This document shows positions 25,739 through 33,249 of a DNA stretch of 33,249 nucleotides, piece by piece. This stretch comes from Gammaproteobacteria bacterium (GTDB lineage: Bacteria > Pseudomonadota > Gammaproteobacteria > HK1). The position numbers were made by a program, and so were the translations under genes. Below the pieces are notes generated by a model. That model made no database searches. It was not told the DNA's origin and was given only the letters and a program-made list of their open reading frames with translations. The DNA lies in assembly GCA_018224385.1 (NCBI GenBank), contig JAGTVB010000272.1, forward strand, positions 1 to 33,249, read 5' to 3'. The stretch's first letter is position 1. Every line of letters begins with the position of its first letter.

Positions 25739-25903
25739 ATCACGCGCCGTTTTGGTCGTGGCACGCCGCGTCGGACAACTTCCACAATTGGTGCAAAATT
25801 GCTCCCGATTTTTTGCGCGGTTGATCGCTATTTTGTTCCCGTAAGGACAGCGGATCGCCGTCCCACAAACATCTTTCCCAAGAACCTTAACGAGGAACAC
25901 GTC

Positions 25904-26242
25904 ATGAAGAAAACCGTTCTTGCTATCGCATTGAGCCTGGCTATCCCTGCGGCCGTTGCAGTAGGCCTCGGATCGCAAGGTGAAACCGGTGCGCCGCGCG
26001 GCCCGAACGTTGAGCGCCTGGCGCAAACGCTTGACTTGACCGATCAACAGAAAACACAGCTGGAAGCTATTTTCGCGGAACAGGGAGAAAAACGCCGGGC
26101 GCTGCGGGAAGAAACGCGGGCCCGCATGCAAGAGGTATTGACTGCCGAACAACTCACCCAGCTGGATGAGATGCGCCAACACCGCAAGGGACGCCACGGT
26201 GGCAAATTCTGCAATAAACCGCAGCCGCAAAGCCAGCAATAG
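25904..26242 (+). CDS. Spy/CpxP family periplasmic chaperone-like protein
   Basis: This encodes a 112-residue protein. GAGGA (25892-25896) lies seven bases before ATG 25904; the in-frame extension to 25799 is not signal-like. A signal peptide covers about residues 1-20 (KKTVLAIALSLAIPAAVAV). The mature part is helical and carries both LTXXQ motifs of the Spy/CpxP family: LTDQQ (45-49) and LTAEQ (79-83). A basic Glu/Arg-rich helix lies between them, and the His/Gly/Gln-rich tail includes a lone Cys103. Family members are periplasmic chaperones or stress-signal modulators. Its position right after baeR strongly suggests BaeR control, as for spy in E. coli. It is shorter than E. coli Spy (about 160 residues). 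Confidence 0.9.
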   Translation: MKKTVLAIALSLAIPAAVAVGLGSQGETGAPRGPNVERLAQTLDLTDQQKTQLEAIFAEQGEKRRALREETRARMQEVLTAEQLTQLDEMRQHRKGRHGGKFCNKPQPQSQQ

Positions 26243-26338
26243 GTTGGGCGGATCGGGGCCCGAGAAGAACCTGGCACCGATCCGTTCTCGCTTGCACACG
26301 CAGGAACACCAGCGTCTATGAAAACGGAGGAGCCCTCG

Positions 26339-26896
26339 ATGAAGCACCGACGAAATCCAAGCGCTGTCATCTTAGGTTTGGCGGTTGCGGCATTTGCTCT
26401 AGCCGTGTCCGGCAACGCTCGAGCCGATCGAATTATTGTCGTGGACGGATCGCCAGGTCATCACCGCGGCTCGCCGCACCACCATCAGGCGAAGCCAGTA
26501 CCTCAAGTTCGTCACGATCGCAATGTCCGCGTGGTTCGCCATCACGGGCGGCCGTACCACGGCTATGCCCACTTCTATGACGACAATGACGCCTACAAGT
26601 ATTTATCCTTCACCGCTATCACGTTGAAACTGCTTGATAATCTCAATGAAGCGCAGCAACGTCGACACGAGGCGGCCCAGGTGGCCGCCACCAGAGCCGA
26701 AATGGGCGAGGTGGTTGTTTGGGACGACGACAATGCGTCCGGTTCGGTGCAAATCGTCCGCACGGGCACAAGTTCCTTCGGACGGCAGTGTCGTGAATTC
26801 CTGCAGACCGTAACCATCGGCGGCCGATCGGAGCAGGCCTACGGCACTGCCTGTCGTCAACCCGACGGGTCGTGGGAAATCGTCAGCACTCAATAA
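26339..26896 (+). CDS. Secreted His-rich protein with 17-kDa surface-antigen-like domain
   Basis: This encodes 185 residues. ATG 26339 is preceded by GGAGGAG eight to ten bases upstream; an earlier ATG at 26318 has a poorer site and would hide the signal peptide. The signal peptide covers residues 1-29 (ends ARA-D). Residues 38-78 hold ten His (GHHRG, SPHHHQ, RHHGRPYHGYAH), which suggests metal binding or acid buffering. Residues 85-120 form a charged helix. The C-terminal domain (about 122-185) includes GRQCREFLQTVTIGGRSEQA and YGTACRQPDGSWEIVS with Cys151 and Cys172, the pattern of RT0821/Lpp0805-type surface proteins (PF16998). It lies 96 bases after the Spy-like gene in the same direction, so it is perhaps a stress-responsive outer-envelope protein. 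Confidence 0.85.
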   Translation: MKHRRNPSAVILGLAVAAFALAVSGNARADRIIVVDGSPGHHRGSPHHHQAKPVPQVRHDRNVRVVRHHGRPYHGYAHFYDDNDAYKYLSFTAITLKLLDNLNEAQQRRHEAAQVAATRAEMGEVVVWDDDNASGSVQIVRTGTSSFGRQCREFLQTVTIGGRSEQAYGTACRQPDGSWEIVSTQ

Positions 26897-26914
26897 CCGG
26901 CCAAGGAGAGGACT

Positions 26915-27013
26915 ATGAAAGGCATCAGATTCGAAACACTCGGTGTATGGGCGCTTACCTACATCGTATTCTGCGCCGCCGTGATCACGTTTTTCAAAAC
27001 ATTCATGAGCTAG
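26915..27013 (+). CDS. 32-residue single-pass membrane peptide
   Basis: This small ORF begins 18 bases after the stop of the surface-antigen-like gene. A strong AAGGAG lies seven to eight bases before ATG 26915. The peptide starts MKGIRFETLG, has a hydrophobic core WALTYIVFCAAVITFF of about 16 residues, and ends KTFMS. Gene-like features are the ribosome site, the tight spacing and the basic residues at both ends of a membrane helix. It is likely a small inner-membrane protein co-transcribed with the two envelope genes before it. Function is unknown; no family is recognised. Confidence 0.7.
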   Translation: MKGIRFETLGVWALTYIVFCAAVITFFKTFMS

Positions 27014-27162
27014 CGCCTGTTTCGAAGTCCTTATCGCGCCGCTCGTCGAGCGGCAGCATTCCAGCGAGAAACGTCCCTTGTGCGTAAAAAAACCCGGTGA
27101 CGCTGATCGCCCCTGTGGTGCTAAGCTATTAGCCCCAGTTTCATTCATCGGGGATCCCTTCG

Positions 27163-28260
27163 GTGCCACGTCTTTGCCTAATCGCACTTCTGATCGTAAC
27201 TCTGTTTAGCGCTCGAGGTATTGCGGCCGAGCAGCCGGTGCTGCATATCTACAACTGGAGCGATTACATAGCCGACGAGGTTCTGGAACAGTTCCAGGCC
27301 GAGACCGGGATCGAGATCGTATACGACGTCTACGACTCCAACGAGGTGCTGGAAGCCAAATTGCTGGCTGGACGCAGCGGTTATGATCTGGTATTCCCCA
27401 CCGCGCGCCCGTTCGCCCAGCGACACATCAAGGCCGGTATCTACCAAAAGCTCGACAAGGCCCAACTCACCAACTACGGTAATCTGGATGCGTTGATGCT
27501 GAAGAATCTGGCAGATGTCGATCCGGGCAACGCCCATGTCGTACCCTACCTATGGGGGACCACCAGCATCGGTTACAACCGCACCCAAGTGGCGGACAAG
27601 CTCGGCGCCAGCACAGCGGCGGCTACCTGGGCTCTCATCTTCGATGCGGCCAACGCGGAGCGTCTCGCCGGTTGCGGTATCAGTCTGCTGGACGATCCCA
27701 CCGAAGTGTTCAGTGCGGCACTCATTTACCTCGGTAAGGATCCCAACAGCACCGATCCGGTCGATCTCGAAGCGGCCACTGCGCTGCTGCAGCAGGTGCG
27801 TCCCTACATCCGCTACTTCCACTCCTCGCAGTACATCAATGACTTGGCGAACGGCGATCTGTGCCTGGCGCACGGCTACTCTGGGGATATTCTTCAGGCA
27901 CGCAACCGCGCCCATGAGGCGGGCCATGACGTGCAGGTGGCCCTTGCCATTCCGCGGGAAGGAGCAATCCTGGCGGTCGACGTGATGGCGATCCCCGCCG
28001 ATGCGAGGCATTCACAAAACGCCCATCGCTTCATCGACTTCATCCTGCGGCCCGAGGTGATCGCCAAGATCACTGACGCCGTCGCCTTCGCTAATCCCAA
28101 CCTGGCTTCCTTGCCGCTGCTGACTCCCGCGGTGCGCAACGACCCCGGCATCTTCCCACCGTCGCACGTACGGCAGCGGCTGGTATCACCCGCCGAATTG
28201 GCACCGGCAGCGCAGCGCGCGCGCACGCGCGCCTGGACCCGGATCAAGGCCGGTCGCTGA
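27163..28260 (+). CDS. potF: Polyamine ABC transporter binding protein (PotF/PotD type)
   Basis: This encodes a 365-residue periplasmic protein. GTG 27163 follows GGGGAT about eight bases upstream. The signal peptide ends around residue 22 (GIAA-EQ). The mature protein begins VLHIYNWSDYIADEVLEQFQ, the first strand and Tyr/Trp-Ser-Asp ligand site of PotD/PotF proteins. ETGIEIVYDVYDSNEVLEAK, GYDLVFPTARPF and VPYLWGTTSIGYN follow, and the later parts LCLAHGYSGDILQAR and PREGAILAVDVMAIPADA are also typical. The presence of the PotG/H/I genes right behind, with PotG closely following the E. coli protein, favours putrescine (PotF) over spermidine (PotD), but ligand specificity is inferred. It is the first gene of a four-gene operon. 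Confidence 0.94.
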   Translation: MPRLCLIALLIVTLFSARGIAAEQPVLHIYNWSDYIADEVLEQFQAETGIEIVYDVYDSNEVLEAKLLAGRSGYDLVFPTARPFAQRHIKAGIYQKLDKAQLTNYGNLDALMLKNLADVDPGNAHVVPYLWGTTSIGYNRTQVADKLGASTAAATWALIFDAANAERLAGCGISLLDDPTEVFSAALIYLGKDPNSTDPVDLEAATALLQQVRPYIRYFHSSQYINDLANGDLCLAHGYSGDILQARNRAHEAGHDVQVALAIPREGAILAVDVMAIPADARHSQNAHRFIDFILRPEVIAKITDAVAFANPNLASLPLLTPAVRNDPGIFPPSHVRQRLVSPAELAPAAQRARTRAWTRIKAGR

Positions 28261-28266
28261 CCCGCA

Positions 28267-29397
28267 GTGACGGGATCCGCACCTCGACTGGAGGCGTGGC
28301 AGGACCCGGCTGCCGCGCCTCTGGTTGCGATCAAGGGCGTCAGCAAATCCTTCGACAGGCAGGCTGCGGTCAGCGACGTATCGCTCGCAATCTACCCCGG
28401 TGAGTTCTTTTCCCTGCTGGGAGCGTCCGGCTGTGGCAAGACCACGTTGCTGCGCCTGCTGGCGGGCTTCGAGCGGCCGGACCAGGGGCGGCTGCTGATT
28501 GCCGGCCAGGATGTCACCGAGCTGCCACCGTACCAGCGACCGGTCAATATGATGTTTCAATCCTATGCGCTGTTCCCGCATCTGTCGGTGGCAGACAATG
28601 TGGGCTTTGGACTGCGCCAGGAAGGCCTACCGCGGCGCGACATCCGGGTGCGGGTGGCGGAAATGCTCGACATGGTCAAGCTTGGCAGTTTTGCCCAGCG
28701 CAAACCGGATCAGTTGTCCGGCGGGCAGCGCCAGCGCGTGGCTTTGGCCCGTTCGTTGATCAAACACCCCAAGCTGTTGTTGCTGGATGAACCGCTCGCT
28801 GCACTGGACCGAAAGCTCCGGGAGCACACGCAGTTCGAGTTGGTGAACATCCAGGAGCGCGTCGGCATCACCTTCATCATGGTCACCCACGACCAGGAAG
28901 AAGCCATGACCATGTCAACGCGCATGGCGGTGATGAACGAGGGACGTATTCGCCAGATCGGCACGCCCGTGGAAATCTATGAGTTTCCGGCCAACCGCTT
29001 CGTCGCCGGGTTCATCGGCGCCGTGAACCAGTTCGAGGGACGCGCCTTGGCTCAGGCGGGCGATGTGCTCCAGGTGTATGCCGAGAGCGCCGGAACGGAG
29101 CTGCGGGTGCACGTGCCACAGGCGGTGGTTGCCGGCTCACCGGTGGTGGTCGCGGTGCGGCCGGAAAAGGTACGCCTCGGGCGCGAGCCGCCGCCTGGGG
29201 ACAATCGGCTGCAGGGCACAGTTGAAGAAATCGCCTACCTGGGGGATGTCTCGGTTTACCACCTGCGCGTGGCCGGCGGCGCATTGATCGAGGCGCAGCT
29301 CACCAATCATACCCGTGGCGCGGCGCCACCGCTCACCTGGGGCGATCGCGCCTGGGTGGGCTGGAACGCAGACGATGCGTTCGCCCTCGTGGAGTAA
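28267..29397 (+). CDS. potG: Putrescine ABC transporter ATPase PotG
   Basis: This encodes 376 residues, with GTG 28267 six bases after the potF stop. Walker A is GASGCGKTT (52-60), the Q-loop is in MMFQSYALFPH, the signature LSGGQ is at 150-154, Walker B is LLLLDEP (170-176), and the H-loop is VTHDQEEAMTM. The segment RPVNMMFQSYALFPHLSVAD is nearly that of E. coli PotG. The C-terminal part (about 245-376) forms the TOBE regulatory domain, with VAVRPEKVRLGREPPPG and EIAYLGDVSVYHLR. It drives uptake by ATP hydrolysis at the inner face of the membrane. It is co-transcribed with potF, potH and potI. Confidence 0.96.
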   Translation: MTGSAPRLEAWQDPAAAPLVAIKGVSKSFDRQAAVSDVSLAIYPGEFFSLLGASGCGKTTLLRLLAGFERPDQGRLLIAGQDVTELPPYQRPVNMMFQSYALFPHLSVADNVGFGLRQEGLPRRDIRVRVAEMLDMVKLGSFAQRKPDQLSGGQRQRVALARSLIKHPKLLLLDEPLAALDRKLREHTQFELVNIQERVGITFIMVTHDQEEAMTMSTRMAVMNEGRIRQIGTPVEIYEFPANRFVAGFIGAVNQFEGRALAQAGDVLQVYAESAGTELRVHVPQAVVAGSPVVVAVRPEKVRLGREPPPGDNRLQGTVEEIAYLGDVSVYHLRVAGGALIEAQLTNHTRGAAPPLTWGDRAWVGWNADDAFALVE

Positions 29398-29401
29398 GAT
29401 C

Positions 29402-30313
29402 ATGCGGCGCCGCTCCGCGCCATGGCTTCGCCGTTTCCGGCCGGGTCGGTGGGTCGTGGCCGCTGTGCCCTTGCTGTGGCTCGGGTTGTTCTTCGGGCTG
29501 CCATTTTTCATCGTGGTCCGCATCAGCCTTTCGGAAACAGTGATCGGGCTGCCGCCCTATTCGGCACTGCTAGAGTGGATCGAAGGCGGCATGCTCAGCA
29601 TTCGCCTCAACTTCGCCAACTTTGCCCTGCTCTGGCAAGACAGCCTGTACCTGGACGCCTTCATCAACTCGGTGCGTGTCGCGGCAACCGCCACACTACT
29701 GTGCCTGTTGCTCGGTTATCCGATGGCGCTCGGCATTGCCCGGGCCCGGCAGAGCCTGCGCATTCCGCTGTTGCTGTTGGTGATTTTGCCCTTCTGGACC
29801 AGCTTTTTGATCCGCGTGTATGCCTGGATCGGCATCCTCAAGGGCAATGGGCTCGCCAACAACGTCTTGCTGTGGATTGGTTGGATCGAGCAACCGCTGC
29901 CGCTGCTGCATACGGACTTCGCCGTGCATCTGGGCATCGTGTACGGCTACCTGCCATTCATGGTGCTGCCGCTCTACGCCACCCTGTCGCGCATGGATAG
30001 CAGCCTGTTGGAAGCGGCAGCCGATCTGGGCTGCCGCCCCTCGCGTGCCTTCTGGCGGGTGACCGTGCCCCAGTCACGGCCCGGCATCCTCGCCGGCTCG
30101 CTGCTGGTGTTCGTGCCGGCGGTCGGAGAGTTCGTGATTCCGGACCTGCTGGGCGGACCGGATACCCTGATGATCGGCAAAGTGCTCTGGAGCGAGTTCT
30201 TCAACAACCGCGACTGGCCGGTAGCGGCCGCCGTGGCGGTGGCTCTGCTGGTATTGCTGGTCGCCCCGGTGCTGCTGTTCGAGCGGCTTCGGGAGCGGGC
30301 GCAGCCGAGATGA
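29402..30313 (+). CDS. potH: Putrescine ABC transporter permease PotH
   Basis: This encodes a 303-residue inner-membrane permease. ATG 29402 comes four bases after the potG stop, with GGAG overlapping the end of potG; the longer frame from 29315 lies inside potG and is rejected. A charged start (RRRSAPWLRRFRPGR) precedes the first helix. About six membrane segments follow. The cytoplasmic EAA loop reads EAAADLGCRPSRAFWRVTVP, which docks on the ATPase. PFWTSFLIRVYAWIGILKGNG and VGEFVIPDLLGGPDTLMIGK are typical of PotB/PotH. Its stop overlaps potI by four bases. Confidence 0.95.
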   Translation: MRRRSAPWLRRFRPGRWVVAAVPLLWLGLFFGLPFFIVVRISLSETVIGLPPYSALLEWIEGGMLSIRLNFANFALLWQDSLYLDAFINSVRVAATATLLCLLLGYPMALGIARARQSLRIPLLLLVILPFWTSFLIRVYAWIGILKGNGLANNVLLWIGWIEQPLPLLHTDFAVHLGIVYGYLPFMVLPLYATLSRMDSSLLEAAADLGCRPSRAFWRVTVPQSRPGILAGSLLVFVPAVGEFVIPDLLGGPDTLMIGKVLWSEFFNNRDWPVAAAVAVALLVLLVAPVLLFERLRERAQPR

Positions 30314-31128
30314 ACGGCAAACGTCCCAGCCTGGTGTTCAGTCTGCTGGCGTTCGGCTATGCCTTTCTGTACGCGCCCATCGTGTCCTTGATCGTGTATT
30401 CGTTCAACGAGTCGCGCCTGGTCACGGTGTGGGCCGGCTTCTCGACCAAGTGGTATGTCAGTCTCTTACACAACGATCAGCTTTTGGGCGCGGCCTGGGT
30501 GAGTCTTCGCATCGCGGTGATGAACGCCACTCTGGCGGTGGTGCTCGGCGCGTTGGCCGCCACGGCACTGGTTCGCTTCGGGCGCTTCCGCGGGCGACCG
30601 GCCCTGGCGCTCATGGTCGGAGCGCCGCTGGTGATGCCCGACGTCATCCTCGGGTTGGCCTCGCTGCTGCTCTTTGTTGCCATGGAACAGCTGATCGGCT
30701 GGCCGGCGGGACGCGGCATGACCACCATCACCATCGCGCACGTGACGTTCTCATTGGCCTATGTCGCGGTGATCGTGCAGTCGCGCCTGGTACGCCAGGA
30801 TCCGTCGTTGGAAGAGGCGGCGATGGACCTGGGGGCGCGCCCGTGGAAAGTGTTTTTCGTAATTACCCTGCCTTTGATTGCCCCAGCGCTCGCGGCCGGA
30901 TGGCTGCTCGCCTTTACCTTGTCGCTGGACGATTTGGTGATCGCCAGTTTCGTGTCCGGTCCCGGCGCCTCCACCTTGCCGATGGTGGTCTACTCCAGCG
31001 TGCGCCTCGGGATCAGCCCAGAGATCAATGCCCTGGCCACAGTGCTCGTGGTGCTGGTCACCAGCGGTATTGCCATCGCCGGCTGGCTGTTACATCGCCG
31101 CGAGGCACGCCGGCAGCTCGCCGAGTAA
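30310..31128 (+). CDS. potI: Putrescine ABC transporter permease PotI
   Basis: This encodes a 272-residue inner-membrane permease, the partner of PotH. ATG 30310 overlaps the potH stop (ATGA), which indicates translational coupling. LYAPIVSLIVYSFNESRLVT and WAGFSTKWYVSLLHNDQLL match the PotC/PotI start. The EAA loop reads EEAAMDLGARPWKVFFVITL. SLDDLVIASFVSGPGASTLP and VYSSVRLGISPEINALAT are typical near the end. It completes the transporter: binding protein, ATPase and two different permeases. There is no clear terminator after it. Confidence 0.95.
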   Translation: MNGKRPSLVFSLLAFGYAFLYAPIVSLIVYSFNESRLVTVWAGFSTKWYVSLLHNDQLLGAAWVSLRIAVMNATLAVVLGALAATALVRFGRFRGRPALALMVGAPLVMPDVILGLASLLLFVAMEQLIGWPAGRGMTTITIAHVTFSLAYVAVIVQSRLVRQDPSLEEAAMDLGARPWKVFFVITLPLIAPALAAGWLLAFTLSLDDLVIASFVSGPGASTLPMVVYSSVRLGISPEINALATVLVVLVTSGIAIAGWLLHRREARRQLAE

Positions 31129-31517
31129 CCAGCCGGAAGCGCGGTAGCCTTTAGCGGCACTCTCTACGGAACAGCTTTGTCTTGGCCGAAATCGCGTTCT
31201 CGTAAAGACACTGGCCTCTTGGGATTATTCCGGTTAGTTTGTTCATGGCATGGGCCATACTCACTAATGAACAAATCTGCCACGTCTGTGGTGCACCCGG
31301 GTCTAATCACTCTCTGCAGGATGCCTGTCGGTAGGTCCGAAGGCTTGTATTGAGATCGAGCCTGGAGCCTGCATCCAGTGATGAGCCCCTTGCCGTTTGG
31401 CTTCCAAATTGATCGATGTCTGGATCAGGTGGGCACGTATCCTGCCGGGCGTCGTCACCTAACAAGCTGTTGAACGCGTGCTCGGAATCCTGGGGCTCGC
31501 GCAAGAGAAAACCGAAC
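31129..31517. other. Intergenic with an inverted repeat
   Basis: No gene is seen. An inverted repeat (TTTGTTCAT at 31238-31246, ATGAACAAA at 31267-31275, 20 bases between) lies in an AT-rich stretch and may be an operator for the downstream SDR gene or part of its promoter region. It lacks a T-run, so it is not a typical terminator. The in-frame extension of the SDR gene to 31416 is not protein-like. Confidence 0.4.
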
Positions 31518-32225
31518 ATGAGCAAAACATACGTCCTGGTGGGCGCAACCTCTGGCATTGGCCGCCAAGTCGCCGCTCGGCTGGTCGAGCAAGAGGCGGC
31601 CGTTCACGTCCTAAGCCGTCATGCTGATCAGGGAGCAGCGCCACCCGGTGTCATGGCTGCAAGCTGTGACGTGATAGCCGAAGAGCCGGTGTTTCCCGAG
31701 ATCGAAACACCTATCGATGGCCTAGCTTACTTTCCCGGCACCATCAAGCTACGCCCCTTTCATCTGCTGCGACGCCGAGATTTCCTTTACGACCTTGAGG
31801 TCAATTACCTCGGTGCGGTCAAGACGCTGCAGCGTTACTTGCCCCAGATGAAGAAATCGGGCAGGGCATCGATAGTCTTGATGAGCACGGTGGCGGTGCA
31901 AGTAGGACTTCCTTTTCATGCCTCCATCGCCGCCGCGAAGGGGGCCATCGAAGGATTGACGCGCGCGTTGGCGGCGGAGCTTGCACCCACAATCCGTGTC
32001 AACGCCATAGCGCCGTCCCTGACCGACACGCCTCTTGCACAGTCGCTGCTCAATCAGCCCGCAAAGCGGGAGGCGGCGGCTAAACGCCATCCACTGCAGC
32101 GCATCGGTGAGGCCGATGACATCGCCGCTGCCGTGTGCTTTTTGCTGACGGAACAATCGAGCTGGATCACGGGACAGGTGCTTTCGGTGGACGGCGGCCT
32201 GTCTCGGATAAGGCTGCTGTCTTAG
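31518..32225 (+). CDS. SDR family oxidoreductase-like protein lacking catalytic Tyr
   Basis: This encodes 235 residues. ATG 31518 gives a protein that starts right at the first strand, SKTYVLVGATSGIGRQVAAR, with the nucleotide motif GATSGIG (9-15). The ribosome site (AAGAG) is weak. The middle has DGLAYFPGTIKLRPF, in which the usual NNAG is replaced by YFPG, and Asn96 in VNYLGAVKTL. The active-site strand is MSTVAVQVGLPFHASIAAAK: Ser123/Thr124 and Lys141 are present, but the position four before Lys, normally Tyr, is Ile137. The C-terminus (RVNAIAPSLTDTPLA, SWITGQVLSVDGGL) is typical. Similar proteins with HASIAAAK exist as I recall, so this may be a subgroup with another chemistry or a binding role rather than a classical dehydrogenase. 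Confidence 0.88.
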   Translation: MSKTYVLVGATSGIGRQVAARLVEQEAAVHVLSRHADQGAAPPGVMAASCDVIAEEPVFPEIETPIDGLAYFPGTIKLRPFHLLRRRDFLYDLEVNYLGAVKTLQRYLPQMKKSGRASIVLMSTVAVQVGLPFHASIAAAKGAIEGLTRALAAELAPTIRVNAIAPSLTDTPLAQSLLNQPAKREAAAKRHPLQRIGEADDIAAAVCFLLTEQSSWITGQVLSVDGGLSRIRLLS

Positions 32226-32410
32226 CATGCCTGCACATAACGCTGAGTTGTTGCTTGCATTACCCCGACTAAGAAAACCGGTCACAACTCTCCAGCGGGG
32301 ACGAGACCGAATTCGGGTCCTTCTGCATGAGTCCAAGCGGGCACGCCAATCGCTGCCTTCACCAAGGATGGGAGAATCTATTAGAGTCTCAGTAGATCCA
32401 AATTTCATAG

Positions 32411-32998
32411 TCTGGGGGTCGCCGTTTCGGGGTCTGGCTCGCGTACACCCAACAGAGCCAATGGCAAGTCTTTAACGACGAAGCATCACGTCCCTTTCGC
32501 GAGACCAATTATGAGCCGGAATTGTTGCTGAGCTTCAGCCCCGATGTAGAGCTCGGCGGCTTTCATTGGCGGTTATTCAACGTTGGATACAACCACCAGT
32601 CCAACGGTCGCGCGGATCCCATCTCGCGGAGCTGGGACCGCCTGATCGCAGAGTTCGGGATCGAGCGAGGTGACTTTGCCCTGCTAATCCGGCCCTGGCA
32701 TGTCATCGACGAAGGCGGCGACGACAACCCGGATATAACCGATTATTACGGCCATGGTGACATCACGGCGGTGTATAAATGGCATGATCATAGCTTTTCT
32801 CTGATGGGTCGCGGCAGCTTCGATACCGGCAAAGGTGCCGCTATGCTGAGCTGGACCACGCCACCCTTGCTTGGCCCCCTGCGCGGCTATGTACAGGCCT
32901 TCGCCGGGTACGGGGAGAGCCTGATCGATTACAACTGGTACCAGAATACGCTCAGCATTGGGATAGCCTTAAACGACCTTTTAGATCGGCCCCGATAG
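32411..32998 (+). pseudogene. pldA: Outer-membrane phospholipase A (PldA), 5'-truncated remnant
   Basis: The open frame after a TAG at 32408-32410 gives about 195 residues of OMPLA-type sequence; intact enzymes have 270-290. Family matches run from GVWLAYTQQSQWQVFN and PFRETNYEPELLLSF through the active-site strand YNHQSNGRADPISRSWDRL, DDNPDITDYYGHGD and YGESLIDYNWYQNTLSIGI to the end, so the C-terminal barrel strands are complete. His and Ser of the catalytic site are present (NHQSNG), but the third residue, Asn156 in E. coli, is Asp. No start codon suits the frame, and the signal peptide and first strands are absent. A plausible piece (RVSVDPNFIVW, about 32381-32413) lies in another frame, which suggests a frameshift. 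It is probably non-functional unless the sequence has an error. Confidence 0.75.
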
Positions 32999-33249
32999 CG
33001 TCAATGACGTCGCTGGATCTAGTCCGGGCGATGGAGTGATGAGCCAGCCTAAGGTAAACGATGGGCAGCCGTTAAAGTGCAGCACCCGCCCTGCGTTAAC
33101 GCAATGACATGGGCACACGGTTTTTATATACTGCTAACTCCTTCCGGAAGAACAGTCCGCAAAAAAAAACATAAAAACGGTGAAAGGCAAACTTCTGGAT
33201 AAACCTTCCGGTATGCAGCGCAGAGCACCCAAGGGACCGCGTTTGCTGA
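32999..33249. other. Window end, no complete gene
   Basis: This region is AT-rich, with TTTTTATATA around 33120 and a run of nine A near 33161. An ATG at 33212 opens a frame to the window edge (MQRRAPKGPRLL), but it has no ribosome site and is too short to judge. Nothing else is recognised. Confidence 0.3.

Noticed and set aside
25397-26347. 316-residue minus-strand ORF
   Set aside because: It is antisense to the end of baeR and to the Spy-like gene, with no recognisable domain.
27038-27054. Hairpin with arms GCCGCTC and GAGCGGC before potF
   Set aside because: Only seven base pairs and no T-run, so not called a terminator.

Overview
The window looks like chromosomal DNA of a gammaproteobacterium, probably an environmental lineage of moderately high GC. 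The best evidence is a BaeS/BaeR-Spy stress locus and a complete potFGHI-type polyamine transporter, both in the enterobacterial/pseudomonad style, together with DnaA boxes matching TTATCCACA. There are no phage, plasmid, CRISPR, tRNA or rRNA genes and no intact insertion sequences. About one fifth of the window is intergenic and holds gene remnants and a diverged dispersed repeat.

Layout. (1) 1-673: a gene-free leader with a tight three-box DnaA cluster, an AT-rich tract and a fourth box. (2) 674-2685: a lipoprotein, a DUF427 protein and an SDR. (3) 3218-8942: a membrane-anchored FMN glutamate-synthase-like protein, convergent with a 1392-residue CheB-CheR-PAS-GGDEF-EAL protein. (4) 8943-10462: a second DnaA-box cluster with nearly the same geometry as the first, then two small ORFs. 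(5) 10744-14598: pyruvate kinase, a heme-monooxygenase-like ABM protein, an SpmA-SpmB fusion, an orphan plus-strand terminator and a secreted Gly/Trp/Pro/Tyr-repeat protein. (6) 14916-18563: a universal stress protein, an orphan amino-acid-type binding protein and an SLC13 transporter. (7) 18564-23474: a loose region of small proteins, PAP2 phosphatase, Uma2 nuclease, YbaN and two decayed genes. (8) 23595-27013: baeS-baeR, a Spy-like chaperone, a His-rich 17-kDa-antigen-like protein and a 32-residue membrane peptide, which reads as an envelope-stress island. (9) 27163-31128: the potFGHI operon. (10) 31518-32998: an SDR lacking the catalytic Tyr, and a 5'-truncated pldA.

How the genes fit together. 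BaeSR is a two-component envelope-stress system, and Spy is a known BaeR target in E. coli, so the genes after baeR are plausible regulon members. The potFGHI genes encode every part of a polyamine importer: binding protein, ATPase and two permeases. I found no clearly novel multi-gene system. The most unusual features are the paired DnaA-box arrays 9.5 kb apart without the usual origin genes, the three-copy intergenic repeat family, the orphan terminator and the repeat-built secreted protein. All calls come from reading the sequence and recalled family features; no database search was run.
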